A stretch of 64,000 nucleotides of DNA. Origin: Alphaproteobacteria bacterium SS10 (GTDB taxonomy: Bacteria; Pseudomonadota; Alphaproteobacteria; TMED2). This document shows positions 43,915 through 52,399 of the stretch, in pieces. The stretch is from assembly GCA_019192455.1 (NCBI GenBank), contig JAHCML010000003.1:712660-776659 (forward strand), written 5' to 3'. The notes under the pieces are model-generated. The model had not been told where the DNA came from, did no database searches, and saw only the letters and a list, made by a program, of their open reading frames with translations. Position numbers and translations under genes: made by a program. How positions within the stretch are numbered: position 1 is the stretch's first letter; every line of letters starts with the position of its first letter.

Positions 43915-43941
43915 TTATCAATGTTCATCACCAGAAGTTTA
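43915..43941 (-). promoter_or_regulatory. Possible sigma-28-type promoter for the 42699-43829 flagellin
   Basis: The minus strand reads TAAA, a 15-base spacer, then ATTGATAA. This fits TAAA-N15-GCCGATAA except for the first three bases of the -10. It would leave a leader of roughly 80 bases, room for FlbT binding. No comparable element is seen before the other flagellin. Confidence 0.35.
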
Positions 43942-43972
43942 ACGGCCTTAACCCCCCAATCTGACAAGGCAA

Positions 43973-44000
43973 ACAGCCGGCGCATGGTGACGCCGGCTGT
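43973..44000 (-). terminator. Probable terminator of the 44037-45119 flagellin
   Basis: ACAGCCGGCG (43973-43982) pairs with CGCCGGCTGT (43991-44000) around an 8-base loop. On the minus strand it is followed by TTTGCCTT, a weak T-rich tract. It begins 37 bases after the flagellin stop. Confidence 0.6.
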
Positions 44001-44036
44001 CGCAAGATTTTGAAGTTATTTTGTTTTTTGGCTGCG

Positions 44037-45119
44037 TTAGTTGAACAGTGCCAGAACGTTTGTTGGCTGCTGGTTCGCAATCGACAGTGCCTGGATCGAG
44101 AGCTGCTGCCTGGTCTGCAAGGCCTGCAAACGGGCCGACTCACGGGCCAGATCAGCATCTACTAGATTGCCGAGGCCTTCGGTGGTTGCGTCATTCAACG
44201 ATGTATTGAACTCAAGCTGTAGCTCGATTGAGCGGTTGTCGGCACCTAGCTGACCCAGCGCATTGCTGATCTCCTGCTCGAAGAACGAGAAGGCGCTGTT
44301 GAACACCGATTGGGTGCCCTGAGTTTCGGTATCAGCGCTACGGAAGGCATCAGCCGCCCGGGTGCCGTCATCATTTAGGCCAGCCAAAGCCGCCTGAGCG
44401 ACACGGGCATTGACCAAAGACCGCGCAACAAAGTTACCGTCAGAGTTCGCCGCAACCGCGTTACTCGCGGTGGTGTCATTACCTGTTAGCCCGTCCGAGC
44501 CACCGTCGGTGGTGTCGGTTGAGTAGACAATCCGCGCCAAACCAACGAAGCCAGTAACACCGGAGGAACCACCGGTGCCGAGGACTAGGTCGTTGGCTCG
44601 AATTTGGAGGCTCTGGCCATCAATGTTTCGGATTGCATTTACCGACTCGGCAGCCGAATAACCGGTAAAAGCATCACCAAAAGTACCCTGATCACCGGCC
44701 AGGATATTCCGACCGTTATATTCAGCATTCTCAATGAAGCTGCGCAGCTGATCGACCTGGGCGCGAAGATCATCGGTATAGATTTCACGCTGCTCGGTGG
44801 AGATGCTCTCGTCAGCGAGCTGGGTTAGTCGCTCACGAACATCGGACAGTAGGTTGGACACCGAGGTGGTTGCAGAAATACCGACGGTGACCAGGCCCCG
44901 TGAACCAGCCAGCGCACTGCCGACTGCCTCAAAGCCCCGAATGTTTGCGCGAATTCCCTGCGCAACGGAGAATACGGAGGCATCCTCTTGCGCGCTGGAG
45001 ACCCGCAAACCCGTGGAAATCCGGTTCTGGGTGGAGTTTAGATCGCTGGCAACGCTGTTTAGGTTACGCAGCGCCACCAATGCACCAACATTGGTGTTGA
45101 TAGAGTTTTGTACCGACAT
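44037..45119 (-). CDS. fliC: Flagellin (second of two)
   Basis: This 360-residue flagellin is nearly identical to its neighbour at both ends (INTNVGALVALRNLNSV; STGLRVSSAQEDASVFSVA; ALQTRQQLSIQALSIANQ) and diverges in the central Thr/Ser/Asn/Gly-rich part (about 165-270). The pair is probably a tandem duplication. AAAGGAAA precedes ATG 45119. It is divergent from the glycosyltransferase gene at 45433, which may act on it. Confidence 0.95.
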   Translation of the reverse strand: MSVQNSINTNVGALVALRNLNSVASDLNSTQNRISTGLRVSSAQEDASVFSVAQGIRANIRGFEAVGSALAGSRGLVTVGISATTSVSNLLSDVRERLTQLADESISTEQREIYTDDLRAQVDQLRSFIENAEYNGRNILAGDQGTFGDAFTGYSAAESVNAIRNIDGQSLQIRANDLVLGTGGSSGVTGFVGLARIVYSTDTTDGGSDGLTGNDTTASNAVAANSDGNFVARSLVNARVAQAALAGLNDDGTRAADAFRSADTETQGTQSVFNSAFSFFEQEISNALGQLGADNRSIELQLEFNTSLNDATTEGLGNLVDADLARESARLQALQTRQQLSIQALSIANQQPTNVLALFN

Positions 45120-45432
45120 TTGACCGTTTCCTTTCTGGTTAGGTCGAACTCAAACCGTGGCTATTCGCGTTTTGCGGTTAGCCTTGTTCAGCAGCCATGA
45201 CGGTTAGGCGGTCGGCACATTTTGGTCGGTGAAACCATATGTCCAAGGACGCCGGGGCGCCGTGTCTGCGCCTCGGTTATCCATCGGCCGCATTAAAGAT
45301 GCGGTTAACGGCAATCAGATTATTGATAGTGCGTTCCAATCAACGCGAGTGGGGGAGGCCCCATCTCTGGCCCCCTCATGACCGACATGCTATGCAAGCG
45401 CGTCTGTCGGCACTTCGATCGGCTTTAGATCC
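45120..45432. other. Divergent intergenic region between flagellin and glycosyltransferase
   Basis: These 313 bases separate divergent genes and must hold promoters for both. I find no convincing sigma-54, sigma-28 or sigma-70 element on either strand and no gene. Confidence 0.4.
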
Positions 45433-47550
45433 ATGGCTAAACAATTGACCCCTAAACAGGCGAAAGCCTTGTCCCTGCATGAGGATGCTTTGAAGCTTCT
45501 GCAGGAGGACAAAGCAGAGGATGCTCTGCCGCTATTGAAAGAGGCCGCGCTGATCGCGCCTACCTCTCAAAACATCGCTGCAAATTTGGGATTTGCCCAT
45601 CTGGCCTTGGATGAGAATGAGGAGGCGCTGGCTTGTTTTAAGCGGGCGGTGGCGCTTAAGCCGAACTGGTCACTGGGCCATTACAATATGGGCCTGGCGC
45701 TATACAAGCTACGCCGGGTGTCTGAGGCGAGGGAGGCATACGAGAAGGCCCTGCGCTACACGCCAGATGATTTGGCAGCCAGCAACAATCTGGCTCTTTG
45801 CTTGCTTGAGACGCTTGAGATTCAGCCAGCATTGGACCTGCTCCAAGATATTTTGGATCGTGATCCGGACAACGTCGATGCAACACTCAACATGGCGAAG
45901 CTGTGGAGTATGTTGGATCGACCAAAACCAGCAATTGGCTTGCTTAAGCGACTTGCTGACAAGGTTCATGACGATGCTGAGCTGCTTGTTGATCTCGGCG
46001 CTGCCTTACGACGTACAGGCGACTACAAGTTTGCCGCGGAGGTGCTTGAACGCGCCCTCAAGATTGATCCATCTGATACGGCAACCACACTTCAGCTTGC
46101 CATGGTGTTGATGGCATGGCGCCAATACAAGAAGTCAATCGAGCTGCTAGAGGCGCTTGATGAAGACCCCGAATTTGAAGCCCAAATTAGCCAACTGCTT
46201 GGTGTTAACTACAACTCAATTGGCGAGCTGGAGACTGGGCTTGAATACGGGCTGAAGGCTGTTGAACTGCAGCCCAACAATTTCTCCTTCTATCTGAACC
46301 CGATCTTCTCACTGAACTACTGGGTGCCGCCCAGCCCGGAGCGCATTTTTGAGCTAACTAAAAAATTTGACGAGCAGGCGGCGCAAGACTTCAACAAGAT
46401 ACCAAGGTATGAGGAGCCGCCAGCAAAGCCAAAGAGCGAGAAGCTAAGACTTGCTTTCCTATCACCAGATTACCGAGAGCATTCCTGTTCGTACTTTGTG
46501 GAAGGGCTGTTCCGTAACCTGGATCGTGAGCGTTTTGAAGTTGTTGGGGTTCCACTGAAAGCCACTTCAGATAGCCGCACGATGATCCTCAAGCAGATTA
46601 CTGATGATTGGCTGCCCATTTATCACTTAGAGCTTGGCCAGCAGCTTGAGATCCTGCGTGATCGTAAGATCGATATCGCCTTTGATTTGGCGGGCCATAC
46701 ATCGGACAACCTTCTAATCGCGTTTGCTCAACGCTTCGCGCCTGTGCAGGTCAATTGGTTGGGATATCCCAACACAACTGGCGTTAAGGCCATGGATTAC
46801 CGTTTTATCGACGATATCACAGATCCTGAGGATGCAGATCGTCAGTACTACTCCGAGAAGTTGGTGCGACTACCAGAGTGCTTCCTGAATTATTCACCAC
46901 CCCAGGCAACGCCGATCATTCTCGATAAATCGCCGAATGATCATATCGTGTTCGTGTCGTTTAACTCGGTCGCCAAGGTTAACAAGGTAGTTGTTGCTGC
47001 TTGGATTGAGATCCTGAAACGGGTGCCGGGTTCACGGATCCTGATGAAGGCGCTGCAGCTTGATGATGATGACTTGGTCAAACAGATTTTTGACTCATTG
47101 ACTGAGCAAGGCGTTGATCGGGATCGCCTTGAAGTCTTGGGCCCAATGCCATCCACCTTCGATCACCTGAATACCTACAATGAAGCCGATATCGGTCTTG
47201 ATACCTTCCCCTATAACGGCACCACTACAACCTGTGAGGCCGCCTGGATGGGCGTGCCGGTGATTACCACGATCGGTGAAGTTCACTCAGCTCGTGTCGG
47301 GGCCAGCTTGAATACGGCCCTTGGCCTTGAGGAGCTTATCGCCAAAGACCCTGAAGAGTACGTTGAGAAAGCCGTCGCCTTAGCGACCGACGTGCCGCGG
47401 CTTCGTGCCCTGCAGAACGGCCTTCGTGGCCGGATGGAGAATTCGGTTCTGCGAAATGATGCGCTTTACGCTGAGCGGTTCGGTGCGGCTATCGAGCAAA
47501 TCTGGGAACAGCATTTGGCTAAGAATGAGGGCCTAGTCTCCAGTGTCTGA
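45433..47550 (+). CDS. TPR / O-GlcNAc-transferase-like glycosyltransferase (SPINDLY type)
   Basis: The product has 705 residues. About seven TPR units fill residues 10-300. The C-terminal half is a GT41-type catalytic region: LRLAFLSPDYREHSCSYF (about 336), FDLAGHTSDN, APVQVNWLGYPNTTG, FVSFNSVAKVNKVVVAAW, and LDTFPYNGTTTTCEAAWMGVPVIT. These align with the UDP-binding blocks of O-GlcNAc transferase, including the Lys in the FNSVAKVN segment. The family puts a sugar on Ser/Thr of proteins. Beside two flagellin genes it is best read as a flagellin glycosyltransferase, comparable in layout to Caulobacter FlmG. The ribosome-binding site is weak. It overlaps the next gene by 8 bases. Confidence 0.88.
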   Translation: MAKQLTPKQAKALSLHEDALKLLQEDKAEDALPLLKEAALIAPTSQNIAANLGFAHLALDENEEALACFKRAVALKPNWSLGHYNMGLALYKLRRVSEAREAYEKALRYTPDDLAASNNLALCLLETLEIQPALDLLQDILDRDPDNVDATLNMAKLWSMLDRPKPAIGLLKRLADKVHDDAELLVDLGAALRRTGDYKFAAEVLERALKIDPSDTATTLQLAMVLMAWRQYKKSIELLEALDEDPEFEAQISQLLGVNYNSIGELETGLEYGLKAVELQPNNFSFYLNPIFSLNYWVPPSPERIFELTKKFDEQAAQDFNKIPRYEEPPAKPKSEKLRLAFLSPDYREHSCSYFVEGLFRNLDRERFEVVGVPLKATSDSRTMILKQITDDWLPIYHLELGQQLEILRDRKIDIAFDLAGHTSDNLLIAFAQRFAPVQVNWLGYPNTTGVKAMDYRFIDDITDPEDADRQYYSEKLVRLPECFLNYSPPQATPIILDKSPNDHIVFVSFNSVAKVNKVVVAAWIEILKRVPGSRILMKALQLDDDDLVKQIFDSLTEQGVDRDRLEVLGPMPSTFDHLNTYNEADIGLDTFPYNGTTTTCEAAWMGVPVITTIGEVHSARVGASLNTALGLEELIAKDPEEYVEKAVALATDVPRLRALQNGLRGRMENSVLRNDALYAERFGAAIEQIWEQHLAKNEGLVSSV

Positions 47551-49945
47551 TGTAGCAGCGGGCGCGCTCGGTAACGCGACGGTGCTGATCAAGGCCGGTA
47601 TGTTTGACCAGGCAGGGGAGGTGCTCGACCAATTGGTTCAAGAGCACCCTGAAGCAACCCAGCCGCATCTGCTCCGTGCCATGCTGGCCCAGGCTCAGAA
47701 TGACAAGGCGGCGATGGCAACCGCACTTGAAGCTGTCTTAACCCTCGACCCCAATAATCTGAACGCATCGATTGGCCTGGTTGGCCTGATGGATGATGTC
47801 ACGTTGTCCGAGGATTTACTGGCTAAGTTGGAGCCTGCCTTAGGGCTTGCCGTTGCCAGTGATCACCGCGCCCTTATTGGCCTTGGTGCCGTTCATGTTG
47901 CCCGTGATCAGATGGAGGCAATTCCAGGTCTGATCGAAACCGTGCCTGCCGAGATACTGGCGGGGCTTCCTTATCGGGGAGCGGTGGCGGCCATTGCCCA
48001 ACGGCTCGATAAACAGGACCACCCTGAAATTGCCTTGAAGATGCTGCTTCAGGTTGTTGAGCGCTTGCCAGACGCAGCCGGGCTGGAAGGTGTCTTGGGC
48101 GCCATGGCTTTCCGGGCCGATGAGTTGGATCTAGCGGCGCATTGGCTGGATATCGCGCTGAAACGTGATGATAGCGATAGCGGGATTGTCTTCGCCCGCG
48201 CCACCATCATGTTGCGCCAGCGTGAGTGGCAGCCATTGCTAGACTTTGTTCGCCCCTATGAAGAGCAGTTTGCCGATAAGGCCTATCTCCACGAGTTGCG
48301 CACCTTTGCCGCCGTTCAGACAAAGGATGAAGAGCTGGCCGATGAGGCATCATCAAAGCTGATGATGCTGGAGCCAGAGAGTGCCACCTCCTTGACCTAT
48401 CGCGGTCTTGCCTTGGGCGTGATGGGGGAAGAGCAGGCGGCGCTCGACAAGATGCGTGAAGCCATCGCGGTTGACCCAGAATTCGCCATGCCTTGGAGCC
48501 ATTTGGCCGGCATGCTGATGGGGCTGTCTGAGATTGGTGAGGCTGAAGAGGCCGCCCGTAAGGCGGTCGAGTTAGACCCGAACAACGCGATTGCGCAGCA
48601 GCAGCTCGGCCTCTGCATGCGTGACTTGCTGCGTCAGGATGAGGGGCTATCCCACCTGCGTTTGGCAACAGAACTTGATCCAGATAATCCAACCACGTGG
48701 CGCGCATTTTTGTTCTCTATGAACTACGCCCATGAGGCTGAGCCAGCCGATATCGCCGCTGGCCACAAAGCATTCGGGGAGCATCTGGCTAAGCGGAATG
48801 AGGCCGCGGCTATCATGCCTGCCAAACCGAAAACTGGTCCGCTTCGCGTGGGCTTTGTGTCGGGGGATTTGCGACGCCACTCTGTCGGGTACTTCCTGAT
48901 GCCGCTTTATCGGCATTTCGCTGACCATGCTGATCGGTTGGAGGTGGTGTCCTTTATGACCAAGGACGACACCGGCGATGACGTTAACAAGCTGCTCAAA
49001 TCTAAGAGCGGCGAATGGCACAACATCGCTGATGCGGATACAGCCCAAACGGTTGAGACGGTTCGGGCTGCCAATATCGACGTTCTGTTTGATCTCTCAG
49101 GGCACACGATTGGCGATCGGCTAGATGCCTTTGCCCAGCGCCTTGCACCTGTTCAGATCAATTATCTGGGGTATGCCAATACCACGGGCATACCGACCAT
49201 GGATGGACGCATTACGGATGCGGTGGCCGACCCGGTGGGGCAAACAGAGAAGTGGCACAGCGAAACGTTGCTTCGCATGCCAACTTGCTTCCTGTGCTAC
49301 AGCCCCGGGCCTGATGGCCCCGATGGTGAAGAGCTACCGCCACCCGACAGTGTTGATGGGCGGCGCATTCGCTTCGGCTGCTTTAATAACCTGAGCAAGG
49401 TGACAGCCCAGCAGGTCGCCCTATGGGCACGGATCCTGAAATCCGTACCCGACAGTGTTTTCATCTTTAAATCCAAGCAGGTAAGCGACCCGAGTGTTCG
49501 TGAACGTATGGGTGAAGTGTTCAAGGCAGAGGGGCTTGATCCAGAACAGCATATTGACTGGCGCAGTGGCACAGATAGTCACAAGGCGCATATGTCGATG
49601 TACCGGGAGGTAGATATTGCCCTCGATACGTTCCCCTATAACGGCACCACCACAACTTGCGAGGCCCTGTTTATGGGCACCCCGGTGGTCACCTTGCGTG
49701 GGCAACATCACGTCACCCGGGTTAGCTCCACATTGCTATCAGCTATCGGGCGTGATGATTTGGTGGCTGATACTGCCGATGCATATGTCGCGCGGGCAGT
49801 TGAATTGGCAGGTGATATCACGGCTGTACGAAATGGTCGTGCAGCCCTGCGGGACCAGATGCTATCGTCACCGCTCTGTGATGCAGAGCTATTCACCGAG
49901 CAATTTGTCGATTGCCTAACCGATTTTTGGCGCGCGAATTGCTAG
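47543..49945 (+). CDS. Second TPR / O-GlcNAc-transferase-like glycosyltransferase
   Basis: The product has 800 residues and the same plan as its upstream neighbour: a longer N-terminal TPR region (about 1-410) and a GT41-type region with LRVGFVSGDLRRHSVGYFLM (part, about 433), FDLSGHTIGDRL, APVQINYLGYANTTG, FGCFNNLSKVTAQQVALWARIL in part, and LDTFPYNGTTTTCEALFMGTPVVT. It starts at GTG 47543, overlapping the preceding stop by 8 bases, so the pair is coupled. Different TPR arrays suggest different protein targets, perhaps one for each flagellin. Confidence 0.87.
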   Translation: MSDVAAGALGNATVLIKAGMFDQAGEVLDQLVQEHPEATQPHLLRAMLAQAQNDKAAMATALEAVLTLDPNNLNASIGLVGLMDDVTLSEDLLAKLEPALGLAVASDHRALIGLGAVHVARDQMEAIPGLIETVPAEILAGLPYRGAVAAIAQRLDKQDHPEIALKMLLQVVERLPDAAGLEGVLGAMAFRADELDLAAHWLDIALKRDDSDSGIVFARATIMLRQREWQPLLDFVRPYEEQFADKAYLHELRTFAAVQTKDEELADEASSKLMMLEPESATSLTYRGLALGVMGEEQAALDKMREAIAVDPEFAMPWSHLAGMLMGLSEIGEAEEAARKAVELDPNNAIAQQQLGLCMRDLLRQDEGLSHLRLATELDPDNPTTWRAFLFSMNYAHEAEPADIAAGHKAFGEHLAKRNEAAAIMPAKPKTGPLRVGFVSGDLRRHSVGYFLMPLYRHFADHADRLEVVSFMTKDDTGDDVNKLLKSKSGEWHNIADADTAQTVETVRAANIDVLFDLSGHTIGDRLDAFAQRLAPVQINYLGYANTTGIPTMDGRITDAVADPVGQTEKWHSETLLRMPTCFLCYSPGPDGPDGEELPPPDSVDGRRIRFGCFNNLSKVTAQQVALWARILKSVPDSVFIFKSKQVSDPSVRERMGEVFKAEGLDPEQHIDWRSGTDSHKAHMSMYREVDIALDTFPYNGTTTTCEALFMGTPVVTLRGQHHVTRVSSTLLSAIGRDDLVADTADAYVARAVELAGDITAVRNGRAALRDQMLSSPLCDAELFTEQFVDCLTDFWRANC

Positions 49946-50034
49946 ATGGATACAGAGATCAAACGTTTAGGTGTTAGGTCGAAATCCACCTCGCTTATGT
50001 CGGGCGGAGCTTACGACGGAGCTTTGATAAAGCC

Positions 50035-50697
50035 ATGAATGAAGAAGCAGTAAAATCTGAAGAACAGGAAGCCGCTCCAGCGCCGAGCACCGCCGCCAAT
50101 CGCGGTAAGCTGTCGGACTATCTGGCGCATGTTGAGCGCGGTGATAAAGCTCGTGATGAACAGGATTTTGCGACGGCAATCGCTGAGTATCAGGCGGCAG
50201 CCCTGCTTCGGCCGAATATGTTTCACCCGCAGATGATGATGGGGAAGATCCTCTATCAACAGGGCCTACCGGGCGAGGCAATCGGGTATTTGCAGAATGC
50301 CCACCAGATGCAGCCCACCAATGTCATATTGCTTCTGCACATCGCCGAAATGCTGGCCCTCATGGGGGACAATGAAGCAGCCCAAGGGGTTGTTTGCGAC
50401 GCCTTGGCCATTGACGATAAGAACGTCAACGCAATCTGCATGTTGGCCCATCTGCTGCACGTCGAAGAAAAGTTTGATGAGGCGATTGAGCTGCTGCAGG
50501 TAGCCATTGAGGATGCGCCCGATGAAGCTGAGCTATGGCGCAGCGTTGGCGATGTCATGGCGGCTAAATCAGATAACGAGAATGCCAAGACCTTCTATGA
50601 AGAGGCCCTGCGTCTCGACCCTGCGCTACAGATGGCGCAAGAGGGGTTGGACAAGCTCAATGCTAACCAAGATACGGCTGCTGAAGCTGTCCACTAA
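50035..50697 (+). CDS. TPR-repeat protein
   Basis: This 220-residue protein has a charged Glu/Ala/Pro N-terminus (1-25) and four to five TPR units (about 30-210), for example NVILLLHIAEMLALMGDNEAA in part and AELWRSVGDVMAAKSDNENA. No catalytic domain and no signal peptide are present. It lies between the two glycosyltransferases and the sugar dehydrogenase, and its TPRs resemble those of the glycosyltransferases. It may be an adaptor that presents flagellin, but this is inference from context. Confidence 0.75.
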   Translation: MNEEAVKSEEQEAAPAPSTAANRGKLSDYLAHVERGDKARDEQDFATAIAEYQAAALLRPNMFHPQMMMGKILYQQGLPGEAIGYLQNAHQMQPTNVILLLHIAEMLALMGDNEAAQGVVCDALAIDDKNVNAICMLAHLLHVEEKFDEAIELLQVAIEDAPDEAELWRSVGDVMAAKSDNENAKTFYEEALRLDPALQMAQEGLDKLNANQDTAAEAVH

Positions 50698-50824
50698 TGA
50701 CTTGGTAGGGCGGGTATTCCGACCCGTTGCTTGAGTAACCGCACTCACCCATGTTAGCTGGCGCTGCACCATGGTAGATAGCTGCCGTGGTTTCCCGCAG
50801 CAGTTGATAACCAGCAGTTTCCCT

Positions 50825-52153
50825 ATGAGTGCTATCCAGACATTGCAGGAGCGGCTTGATGCCGGCACCGCCACCATTGGCGTGATTGGCCTCGGCTATG
50901 TTGGGCTACCATTGGTCCATGCTTTCGCCAGCCTAGGCCGGAAGGTCATTGGCTTTGATATCGATGCTGAGCGTGTGGCGATGCTGAATGCCGGCACCTC
51001 AGATATTGATCGGGTGCCAAATGAAGCTCTTGCCAGTTACCGCGCCGACGAACGGTTTGAGGCGACAGACAACTTTGATCGGCTGGCGGAAGTTGATGCG
51101 ATCAATATCTGTGTGCCGACCCCTTTAGACAGGCACCAACAACCCGACCTGAGCTATGTCGAGGCAACAGGGCGAGCCATTGCCAAACAATTGCGGCCGG
51201 GCCAGCTCATCGTTCTGCAATCCACCAGTTTTCCTGGTACCACGGCCGAGGTGCTGGAACCCCTGCTGACCGAAACCGGGCTGAAGCGGGGCGAGGACTT
51301 TCTGCTCGCATTCTCACCAGAGCGGGAAGATCCCGGCAACCCAACCCACCATCTGGGCAATACGCCCAAGGTTGTGGGCGCCGATGATCAGGCCTCCCTA
51401 GATGCCGTCGCAACCCTGTTTGAACCTCTTGTGCCGTCCGTCGTGAAGGTTTCCACCGCCGCGACAGCAGAGGCGGTCAAACTGACCGAGAATATCTTCC
51501 GCAGCATCAACATCGCCCTCGTGAACGAGTTGAAGGTGATCTATGCCCGTATGGGGATCGATATCTGGGAGGTGATTGAAGGCGCGAAGAGCAAGCCATT
51601 TGGCTTTATGCCTTTCTACCCAGGGCCTGGCCTTGGTGGGCACTGCATTCCGATCGATCCGTTCTACCTGACCTATAAGGCGCGGGAGTATGACCTGGTA
51701 CCCCGGTTTATCGAGCTGGCCGGCCAGGTGAATATGGGCATGCCCTATTACGTGATCGATCAGCTAGCCACCGGGTTAGAGGAGAAGCTGGGCAAGACCA
51801 TCCGGCATGCAGAGATCCTGGTGATTGGTGCCGCTTATAAGAAGAATGTTGGCGACACGCGGGAAAGCCCGTCGTTGAAGCTGCTGGACCTGCTAATCAG
51901 CCGCGGTGCGAAGGTTCGGTATCACGACCCGCATGTGCCGGTGCTCAGCACCTTCCGGCATTTCCCCGATCTTGAGGGGATGGAGAGTGTGGACCTAGCG
52001 ACCGCGCTACCAACCGTTGATGCGGTGGTGATCTCCACTGATCATGACGCGGTTGATTATGGACTGATCGCGGATCAAGCATCAGTGATCGTGGACACCC
52101 GCAATGCCATGCGGAGCAACCAGCTGACGCCTAAGGGCCTGGTGCTGGCGTAA
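50825..52153 (+). CDS. wbpA: UDP-N-acetylhexosamine 6-dehydrogenase (WbpA/TviB type)
   Basis: This 442-residue nucleotide-sugar dehydrogenase has the NAD-binding GxGxxG as IGVIGLGYVGLPLV (about 18-31), SPEREDPGN typical of the HexNAc (WbpA/TviB) branch, and catalytic Cys in GPGLGGHCIPIDPFYL. It oxidises C6 of a UDP-HexNAc to the uronic acid with 2 NAD+. ATG 50825 gives the normal N-terminus; in-frame ATG 50771 adds 18 atypical residues. The product could feed the neighbouring glycosyltransferases or a surface polysaccharide. A strong terminator follows. Confidence 0.9.
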   Translation: MSAIQTLQERLDAGTATIGVIGLGYVGLPLVHAFASLGRKVIGFDIDAERVAMLNAGTSDIDRVPNEALASYRADERFEATDNFDRLAEVDAINICVPTPLDRHQQPDLSYVEATGRAIAKQLRPGQLIVLQSTSFPGTTAEVLEPLLTETGLKRGEDFLLAFSPEREDPGNPTHHLGNTPKVVGADDQASLDAVATLFEPLVPSVVKVSTAATAEAVKLTENIFRSINIALVNELKVIYARMGIDIWEVIEGAKSKPFGFMPFYPGPGLGGHCIPIDPFYLTYKAREYDLVPRFIELAGQVNMGMPYYVIDQLATGLEEKLGKTIRHAEILVIGAAYKKNVGDTRESPSLKLLDLLISRGAKVRYHDPHVPVLSTFRHFPDLEGMESVDLATALPTVDAVVISTDHDAVDYGLIADQASVIVDTRNAMRSNQLTPKGLVLA

Positions 52154-52177
52154 TCAAGATTGGGATATCCCAAAAGC

Positions 52178-52226
52178 AAGTGCCGTAAGCCCATCCTTCT
52201 GATGCGACTTACGGCACTTTTCTTTT
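52178..52226 (+). terminator. Rho-independent terminator of the glycosylation island
   Basis: A perfect 12-bp stem AAGTGCCGTAAG (52178-52189) / CTTACGGCACTT (52208-52219) is followed by TTCTTTT, 25 bases after the dehydrogenase stop. Confidence 0.92.
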
Positions 52227-52364
52227 GACGGCGGGTGTAACCACGAGGTGTGGGAAGGGGGAAGCGGTAGTTTCACCCACTTCCGAAGCAGTAGAAGCTG
52301 AGTCTGTCCAGCTGCGACCAAACCTTCAGAATACCGTCAAACCAAGATCGAATTGTTTGGGAAG

Positions 52365-52391
52365 GGCCGGCCTAAGAGTTAAAGGCCGGCC
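52365..52391 (-). terminator. Possible terminator of flgE
   Basis: Two copies of the palindrome GGCCGGCC (52365-52372 and 52384-52391) can pair into an 8-bp stem with an 11-base loop, 9 bases after the flgE stop. The following tract on the minus strand is CTTCCC, so the T-run is poor. Confidence 0.5.
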
Positions 52392-52399
52392 TCACGCCC

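Noticed and set aside
45239..45448. 69-codon plus-strand open frame in the flagellin-glycosyltransferase gap
   Set aside because: It overlaps the start of the glycosyltransferase in another frame, has no Shine-Dalgarno, and its Arg/Leu/Pro composition is typical of non-coding GC-rich sequence.
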